Virus record (IMG/VR): IMGVR_UViG_3300031857_013798
Span: 62,001 to 126,000 of that record
Source of the DNA: a virus
Direction: 5' to 3' (one strand)
Length of the DNA stretch: 64,000 nucleotides
Part shown: piece after piece, positions 59,062-64,000 of the stretch
How positions within the stretch are numbered: the first letter of the stretch is position 1
How the letters are laid out: the number at the start of each line of letters is the position of its first letter
Made by a program: the position numbers and the translations under genes
Notes under the pieces: model-generated
What the model was told of the DNA's origin: nothing
Seen by the model: only the letters and a program-made list of their open reading frames with translations
Databases searched by the model: none

Positions 59062-59786
59062 TCTTGTATGTAAATGGATGCAGCCATACAGCGGCTGCCG
59101 AAGCAGTGGTGCCTGATTGCTTTGCTGTGGATGATGGTAGATATGGCATTGACCGTAGACCTCATCCAATCAACTTGGAAGCCAGCTGGGGCAAGCAATT
59201 GAGCCGAATGCTCAACACTGAATTTTACTGTGATGCTGAGTCAGCAGCCAGCAATGACCGCATACTGCGTACCACTAACAAGTGGATTCATGAGAACTAT
59301 AGCCGTTTGTATGACACTGTGATGGTAATCCAATGGACCACTTGGGAACGAGAAGAATGGGAGTATGAAGGCCGATGCTATCAAGTAAACGCCAGTGGTG
59401 TGGACATGGTACCACCAGAGCTTGAAGATAGGTATCGTCAGTACATTTTGGATGTCAACTGGACTCAAAAAACAGATGAATGGCATAACAAAATATGGCA
59501 CCTGCATTGTCGGTTGAAAGATCTAAATGTACGACATTTATTCTACAGTGGCAACAGTACATTTAGTGATTTATTTAATCTAAGAGATTGGCAAGGGCAT
59601 TACATTGAGCCATATTCAAGAGACCACAGTTGGAATGCCATACTAAAAAACAACGGATTTGAGCATGTGAATCCCAAAAGTTATCACTTTGGAGCCGATG
59701 GTCATAGATTTTGGTCGGAATATGTGTTACAATACTTGAAGGAACACAAACTTCTGGACCGCCCTAATGAAATATCTACTGATTGA
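59058..59786 (+). CDS. SGNH-like hydrolase
   Basis: 242 residues. YVNGCSHTAAAEAV (Ser block I), SAASNDRILRT (block II-like), VMVIQWTTWERE and a C-terminal HFGADGHRFWSEYVLQYL (Asp/His). It overlaps the exonuclease gene by 20 nt. Similar to the 56454 protein in style. Confidence 0.6.
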   Translation: MILYVNGCSHTAAAEAVVPDCFAVDDGRYGIDRRPHPINLEASWGKQLSRMLNTEFYCDAESAASNDRILRTTNKWIHENYSRLYDTVMVIQWTTWEREEWEYEGRCYQVNASGVDMVPPELEDRYRQYILDVNWTQKTDEWHNKIWHLHCRLKDLNVRHLFYSGNSTFSDLFNLRDWQGHYIEPYSRDHSWNAILKNNGFEHVNPKSYHFGADGHRFWSEYVLQYLKEHKLLDRPNEISTD

Positions 59787-60801
59787 TACTGCTAACATGT
59801 TTTTCCGTGCCCGCCATTCAGCACACAGGGCCAGCGACACATGGACTAAATTAGGCTTTGCACTGCACTTGACCATGATGAGTGCAAATAAAGTAGCTAG
59901 GCGTTTTGGTGTAGACCATGTGGTTTTTGCACTAGAAGGGCGTAGCTGGCGTAAAGATCACTACAAGCCCTACAAAGCTAATCGTGCTGTGGCCCGTGGT
60001 GCCATGAGTGAAACTGAAGCAGAAGAGGACAAGTTGTTTTGGGAAACCTATGATGAGCTGACTAAATACTTGTCTGAGAAAACAAATTGTAGCGTGATTC
60101 GTTGCGCAACAGCAGAAGCGGACGATATCATAGGCCGCTGGATTGCACTACACCCCCAAGATGAACATATTATTGTCAGCAGTGATTCAGACTTCGTTCA
60201 GTTGGTTGCACCAAATGTGCAATTGTACAATGGCATAAACGACCACCTGTTCAGTATTGATGGCGTAACTGATGCCAAAGGCAACAAATTGAGTTTCACA
60301 ATCGAAAGCAATTCAAAGATCAAAGTAGGCAAAGCCGACCGGAGCTTTGTGGCCCCAACTGACTATCAGAAATGGGTGCTGTTCTTGAAATGTGTGCGCG
60401 GTGATCCCGGCGACAATGTGTTCTCAGCATACCCTGGTGCACCAGTAAAAGGCACAAAGAATCGTGTAGGCATTACAGAAGCATTTGAAGATCGCAACAA
60501 AAAAGGCTACAATTGGAACAATCTCATGTTGCAACGTTGGACCGACCACGAAGAAAAAGAACACAAGGTGCTCGAAGACTACGAACGCAATGTCACACTA
60601 ATTGACCTTACTGCACAACCACAAGAAGTAAAAGATACTGTGGATGCTGTGATTGGTGAACAAGTCAGTAACAAAGACATAGGGATGGTGGGCGCACACT
60701 TTCTCAAGTTCTGTGGCAAGTATGAGCTTACCAAGCTGAGTGACCAAGCCGAACCAATTGGTCGCTGGCTGAATCAAACATATCAAGGAGTGTTAAAATG
60801 A
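59767..60801 (+). CDS. rnh: 5'-3' exonuclease / RNase H (T4 Rnh-like)
   Basis: 344 residues. LLIDTANMFFRA is motif I of FEN-type nucleases, with acidic residues in ALEGRSWRKDHYKPYKANR, ATAEADDIIGRWIA, IVSSDSDFVQL and KCVRGDPGDN, matching the T4 Rnh metal-site set. It removes RNA primers from lagging-strand fragments. The Lys/Arg-rich middle KVGKADRSFVAPTDYQ is a typical H3TH entry. Its location far from the polymerase is normal for T4-like phages. Confidence 0.85.
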   Translation: MKYLLIDTANMFFRARHSAHRASDTWTKLGFALHLTMMSANKVARRFGVDHVVFALEGRSWRKDHYKPYKANRAVARGAMSETEAEEDKLFWETYDELTKYLSEKTNCSVIRCATAEADDIIGRWIALHPQDEHIIVSSDSDFVQLVAPNVQLYNGINDHLFSIDGVTDAKGNKLSFTIESNSKIKVGKADRSFVAPTDYQKWVLFLKCVRGDPGDNVFSAYPGAPVKGTKNRVGITEAFEDRNKKGYNWNNLMLQRWTDHEEKEHKVLEDYERNVTLIDLTAQPQEVKDTVDAVIGEQVSNKDIGMVGAHFLKFCGKYELTKLSDQAEPIGRWLNQTYQGVLK

Positions 60802-61241
60802 TAGTAGCAAAACCGGTAATTGACAATCAATACTGGATACTCAAACAAGACGATGAAAAAATTGGCAACGTTCAAGCTGTAGATGGTGGGTTTGCTCTTA
60901 CCATCCGCAACAAGGTTGCTAAATTTAAAACCATTCGAATGTTGCGCCGACAGGCCAACATTGAATTTGCTGAACCAGAACATGTCACGCCTATTCCAAA
61001 AGATTGTGTGCATGGTTATCCTACAGGTTGCCGAACACACAATGGCATGTGGAATGTGCAGTTAAAATTGCCGTTGTTTACCAAAACAACCAAAAGCAAA
61101 TCATGGTTTGCTGCCGGATGGTATTCGATCAAACAACATCGCAGTTGGAAAGTGCTACAGAATCCCAAACTAATTGTGCTAGAACGTTATACCTATCAAG
61201 GACCATTTTACACCGAGGAGCAAGCAAATGCATCCTTATGA
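60798..61241 (+). CDS. Conserved T4-like protein
   Basis: 147 residues with PKDCVHGYPTGCRTHNGMWNVQLKLPLFTKT and SWFAAGWYSIKQHRSWKVLQNPKLIVLERY. I recall this as a conserved unknown in marine T4-like phages, next to the exonuclease. Basic and aromatic, with two Cys 8 residues apart. Overlaps upstream by 4 nt. Confidence 0.65.
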   Translation: MIVAKPVIDNQYWILKQDDEKIGNVQAVDGGFALTIRNKVAKFKTIRMLRRQANIEFAEPEHVTPIPKDCVHGYPTGCRTHNGMWNVQLKLPLFTKTTKSKSWFAAGWYSIKQHRSWKVLQNPKLIVLERYTYQGPFYTEEQANASL

Positions 61242-61854
61242 CTTTAAAGAAGATGTAAAAACTGTTACTGGTAATGAGACTGAATATTATAATTTTATAG
61301 ATGAAAACTATTTGAAGGTATGTGCTAATGCTCGAGTACTTGAAGTAGGGCCGCATGTTGGAAAACACACTAAATTAATTGCAAAACATGCACCATGTTA
61401 CTTAGAATGCATTGAAGGGAATATAGTTCACCAATCTACATTAGAAGATATTCCTGGAGTAGACAAAGTTGTGGTTGATGATGTTTGGCTTATGAGAGAT
61501 GCTAAACCATTTGATGTTGTAATTTGTTTTGGTGTGTTGTATCATCATCATAGTTCATTGCATCTGTTGGAACTATTTGTAAATTATAATACACCAAAAT
61601 ACATAATGCTTGATTGTGTAACTGCCGAGCATCCGTTAGCTTATCTACCAGAAGATATTAATATCAGCGGGTCGAGACAACTTCGAAAATCTTGGAAGCA
61701 TTGTGGGGTCAATTTTAAAACTCCCTTCTTTATTATTAATCAATCACTGTCAAATATGGGATATGATTTAAAAATATCACATAAATTACAAACCAGTTAT
61801 TTTCCAAAATCTAATGGCTGGGTAGCACTTTGGGAACTTCGGGAGAACTTATGA
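61228..61854 (+). CDS. SAM-dependent methyltransferase, AT-rich
   Basis: 208 residues. ARVLEVGPHVGKHTKLIA is motif I; VVICFGVLYHHHS the post-motif; the rest includes FFIINQSLSNMGYDL. The region is clearly richer in A+T than the genes around it, which suggests recent transfer. Its substrate is unknown; sugar or lipid methylation fits the glycan genes. Confidence 0.7.
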   Translation: MHPYDFKEDVKTVTGNETEYYNFIDENYLKVCANARVLEVGPHVGKHTKLIAKHAPCYLECIEGNIVHQSTLEDIPGVDKVVVDDVWLMRDAKPFDVVICFGVLYHHHSSLHLLELFVNYNTPKYIMLDCVTAEHPLAYLPEDINISGSRQLRKSWKHCGVNFKTPFFIINQSLSNMGYDLKISHKLQTSYFPKSNGWVALWELRENL

Positions 61855-62219
61855 CCAATCCGTTTAGAGATCAAGAAAAATTTATGAAGGCTTGCGACCA
61901 AAGTGTCAACGAGTTTAACAAAGATCAATTTAACTTGTATGTTACATTGATTGAAGAAGAAGCCAACGAATTGGCTGATGCAATCACAGCACACGACCAA
62001 GTCGAAACTGTTGATGCACTTATTGACATTTTGGTTGTTACTATTGGTGCATTACACAGTATGGGCGCAGATGCCGAAGGTGCTTGGAAAGAAGTCATGA
62101 AAACTAACTTTGCCAAGATTGATCGAGACACCGGCAAGGTTCGCAAGCGCGAAGATGGTAAGGTACTCAAACCTGTAGGCTGGACGCCACCTGATCTCAA
62201 CCCATATCTTAAAAAATGA
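61851..62219 (+). CDS. MazG-like nucleotide pyrophosphohydrolase
   Basis: 122 residues from ATG 61851. EEEANELADAI (EExxE core near 32-42), VDALIDILVVTIGALHSMGADAEGAWKEVMKTNFAKI with the ExxD set, and a final WTPPDLNPYL. This is the all-alpha NTP-PPase pattern common in marine phages. It may clear noncanonical or ppGpp-type nucleotides. Overlaps both neighbours by 4 nt. Confidence 0.8.
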   Translation: MTNPFRDQEKFMKACDQSVNEFNKDQFNLYVTLIEEEANELADAITAHDQVETVDALIDILVVTIGALHSMGADAEGAWKEVMKTNFAKIDRDTGKVRKREDGKVLKPVGWTPPDLNPYLKK

Positions 62220-62431
62220 GTTTACACATACACCGATTTGTTGATTCTATCAAGGCGCATGAGTCACGCAACCAACGTGATTTTATCATGACACTTCGTG
62301 ACGCTAAGGATCTGCATGCAGACATTACCAAGCTATTGGTAACTTTGGAAGAACTACGGTCAAACACTGCTACAAATTCCAATGAAGTGATTACGGTAGA
62401 ACTCGCAGGCGGAAGCTTCAAAAACACCTAG
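62216..62431 (+). CDS. Small helical protein
   Basis: 71 residues: IHRFVDSIKAHESRNQRDFIMTLRDAKDLHADITKLLVTLEELR, a coiled-coil-like helix, then a short strand-rich end. I recall a similar small conserved protein in cyanophages. Coupled by 4 nt to the mazG-like gene. Confidence 0.55.
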   Translation: MSLHIHRFVDSIKAHESRNQRDFIMTLRDAKDLHADITKLLVTLEELRSNTATNSNEVITVELAGGSFKNT

Positions 62432-62449
62432 TTTATTAGATAAATAAAC
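62431..62449 (+). promoter_or_regulatory. Hairpin with late-type GATAAATA
   Basis: GTTTATT (62431-62437) pairs with AATAAAC (62443-62449), loop 5 nt, and overlaps GATAAATA (62439-62446). SD GGGAG lies downstream before ATG 62462. Confidence 0.4.
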
Positions 62450-62461
62450 TTGGGAGAAAAT

Positions 62462-62758
62462 ATGAGTAGACCCAAACCGCTAGTTCTAATTGAGCACACT
62501 GAGAAACAAACCTATAAGACCGAACAAGTATTGGCCTCTGAAGGTGTGTGGGCGGTCTTTTACGATCAAAAGCCAATCAATCTCAAGACTGGTAACATGC
62601 TTACGCAATACCCCGGACCCAAGTACAAAAAAGTCAGTTTCTCAAATCCAGGGCATGCTAAAAATTTGGCAAAAAAATTAAATGCACAGTTCAAGACTGA
62701 CAAATTCACAGTCATGCTGTTAACACAAGGGGAACAAGTGTACCCCAATGTTAACTAA
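62462..62758 (+). CDS. Conserved T4-like protein
   Basis: 98 residues from ATG 62462 (SD GGGAG). Features: PLVLIEHTEKQTYKTEQVLAS, VWAVFYDQKPINLKTGNMLTQYPGPKYKKVSFSNPGHAKNLAKKLN. A basic, beta-like protein I recall as conserved but unassigned. Overlaps the next gene by 11 nt. Confidence 0.6.
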   Translation: MSRPKPLVLIEHTEKQTYKTEQVLASEGVWAVFYDQKPINLKTGNMLTQYPGPKYKKVSFSNPGHAKNLAKKLNAQFKTDKFTVMLLTQGEQVYPNVN

Positions 62759-63113
62759 ACAACAGATTACCGAACGCATACTGACAGGTCTTCCGTCGGA
62801 AGACCAACTGACCTACGACGAAGCCTGCAAGTCATGGTGGATGAACTTTAGAGATGGCGGCGGATTCAGACTGACCAATGCTGGATATACAGCAATTGGT
62901 ACTTGTGACTTAGAAACATACGCATTTGATGCTCCTTCTGACTTGGTTGCTAAACCCAAACATTTACTGACCTTGGATAAAAAGTTAGATTGCCCTTACT
63001 ACATTAAAATTGGCAAGCATCCGCAAATTGTTTTGTTTGGCAGTCAGCAGGCAGTGATGTTGGCCATGTACGGCGATCTAGAAAAGTGGTTGAAGTTTTT
63101 AAATCGCACTTAG
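62748..63113 (+). CDS. Conserved T4-like protein
   Basis: 121 residues: EDQLTYDEACKSWWMNFRDGGGFRLTNAGYTAIG, CPYYIKIGKHPQIVLFGSQQAVMLAMYGDLEKWL. It seems a small winged-helix- or ParB-like fold, but I have no match. It is convergent with the minus-strand gene, overlapping by 15 nt, with no terminator between. Confidence 0.6.
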   Translation: MLTKQQITERILTGLPSEDQLTYDEACKSWWMNFRDGGGFRLTNAGYTAIGTCDLETYAFDAPSDLVAKPKHLLTLDKKLDCPYYIKIGKHPQIVLFGSQQAVMLAMYGDLEKWLKFLNRT

Positions 63114-64000
63114 TTTTTTAGCCAACTGTTCAACGTCTTGAATGTACCGTTGTTGTGTGCCAGTTATAAATTCATCAAGCAAAAAACTTCTTTGTTTTTG
63201 CAGTCGCTCTTGGTATGGCGCAAGGTTAATTTTTCCCAGTATGAGATCTTGATTTTTCATTATGGCTTGTTCGACTCGAACGTCATTGGACATGCTATCA
63301 TAGCTGGTGTCCACCAGGTCGTCAAACATGTCAAACCCAAGCTCTCTACAGTCTTGCACAATACCTTGGTGACCAATCACAATGGGTACCTGCTGTGCAA
63401 TCATCGCCATCAATGTTTTTTCGCTCACAATGCCTGGCGGCTCATCATACTGTGTTTCAGTCACAATGTTCACTTGACATTTTGCATATACCGGCAACAG
63501 TCGCATGAAGTTATCTTCGTTTTCTGTGCCGCGATAGGTGTCATAAGCCCAAGCATCAAGTGGAATGTCGTTGCCGTAACTTAACACACCATTAGGCCAA
63601 TGTTGCAAGATGTCCACAGCACGTCGACGATGCAAGCACATGCGACCATTGAGGCATTGCCATGCTGAAGTTTTTGCATTTATTGAATTGGTCCATTGTG
63701 ACTCACGAGCTTGGATAGCAGTCACAGTGGCCATGTTGTGATTGCTGAATTCGATAAGGTTCACTGGTCCTTGATAGTATTTTTGTAAATTATGACTCCA
63801 ATAAGTTACCAGCACACGATGTGCATTGGCGCCATAGTGGCGTTCTACTTGTTCCAGTTCAAGTATGCGACCCTGACATGGTGTTATGAAATCTTGAAAA
63901 TGCAACAACAGCAGTGTGTTGTGTTTGAATTCAATGTTGGGCAACTTTAACGGCCAACCAGTTTCTGGACGATATGGCGGATCAAAGCAGTTGTAAACTG
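63099..64000 (-). CDS. Glycosyltransferase-like protein, SEKT family, copy 3 (5' truncated)
   Basis: The frame stays open to the right edge, so the start is outside; about 300 residues are visible. IVSEKTLMAMIAQQVPIVIGHQGI, CRELGFDMFDDLVDTSYDS near the C-terminus match copies at 26195 and 47375. A central FMRLLPVYAKCQVNIVTETQYD segment precedes it. A GT10/GT-B-like enzyme is likely. It is the only minus-strand gene in the last third of the window. Confidence 0.6.
   Translation of the reverse strand, partial: VYNCFDPPYRPETGWPLKLPNIEFKHNTLLLLHFQDFITPCQGRILELEQVERHYGANAHRVLVTYWSHNLQKYYQGPVNLIEFSNHNMATVTAIQARESQWTNSINAKTSAWQCLNGRMCLHRRRAVDILQHWPNGVLSYGNDIPLDAWAYDTYRGTENEDNFMRLLPVYAKCQVNIVTETQYDEPPGIVSEKTLMAMIAQQVPIVIGHQGIVQDCRELGFDMFDDLVDTSYDSMSNDVRVEQAIMKNQDLILGKINLAPYQERLQKQRSFLLDEFITGTQQRYIQDVEQLAKKLSAI

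Overview
The window is a gene-dense stretch (about 95% coding, roughly 44% G+C by eye, almost no intergenic space) of a T4-superfamily tailed phage genome, probably from an aquatic metagenome. The evidence is a family B replicative DNA polymerase of gp43 type, a gp45-like sliding clamp, a DsbA-like protein, a T4 RNase H/FEN-type 5'-3' exonuclease, a MazG-like pyrophosphohydrolase, several short conserved proteins of the cyanophage/pelagiphage type, and TATAAATA-type late promoters. No rRNA, tRNA, CRISPR array or insertion sequence was seen. The host cannot be named; the lysis genes and consensus sigma70 promoters fit a Gram-negative bacterium.

Layout. 1-3650: end of a radical SAM gene, two conserved T4-like proteins, a 2OG-oxygenase-like protein and an APS kinase/nucleotidyltransferase fusion beside a DUF2061 membrane protein. 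3653-10486: lysis genes (i-spanin, o-spanin, GH19 endolysin, holin) interleaved with virion/tail-surface genes, including a subtilisin-like protease. 10843-13965: DnaJ and ClpA homologues. 13955-24018: small virion-like genes, a 1389-residue multidomain protein and a train of overlapping genes whose N-termini resemble T4 capsid-targeting peptides. 24052-29269: surface-glycan-type enzymes on both strands. 29307-32462: more virion-cargo-like proteins including a Dps-like ferritin. 32595-40665: replication block plus a pentein, a sulfotransferase-like protein and a DpdA-like transglycosylase. 40747-64000: sugar and glycan genes mixed with nucleotide metabolism (FolE, QueD, QueE, YhhQ-type transporter, MBD4-like glycosylase, HIT, MazG, exonuclease).

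How the genes may work together. FolE, QueD, QueE, a preQ0/preQ1-type transporter and a TGT/DpdA-like enzyme make a nearly complete 7-deazaguanine DNA-modification route; QueC is not in the window. About eight glycosyltransferase-like proteins, a GalE epimerase, a short DegT-type aminotransferase, a cytidylyltransferase, a PIG-L deacetylase, five SGNH-like hydrolases, methyltransferases and an APS kinase/sulfotransferase pair suggest a large programme for building or decorating a glycan, on the virion or on the host.

Two patterns cut across genes. Several late-type TAAATA elements end only 6-10 nt before the start codon, predicting leaderless or nearly leaderless late mRNAs. Proteins with a T4-like N-terminal targeting peptide also carry internal repeated GVAEG/GMAE motifs that resemble prohead protease sites, suggesting packaged polyproteins. 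Functions are inferred from motifs read by eye; no database search was run.
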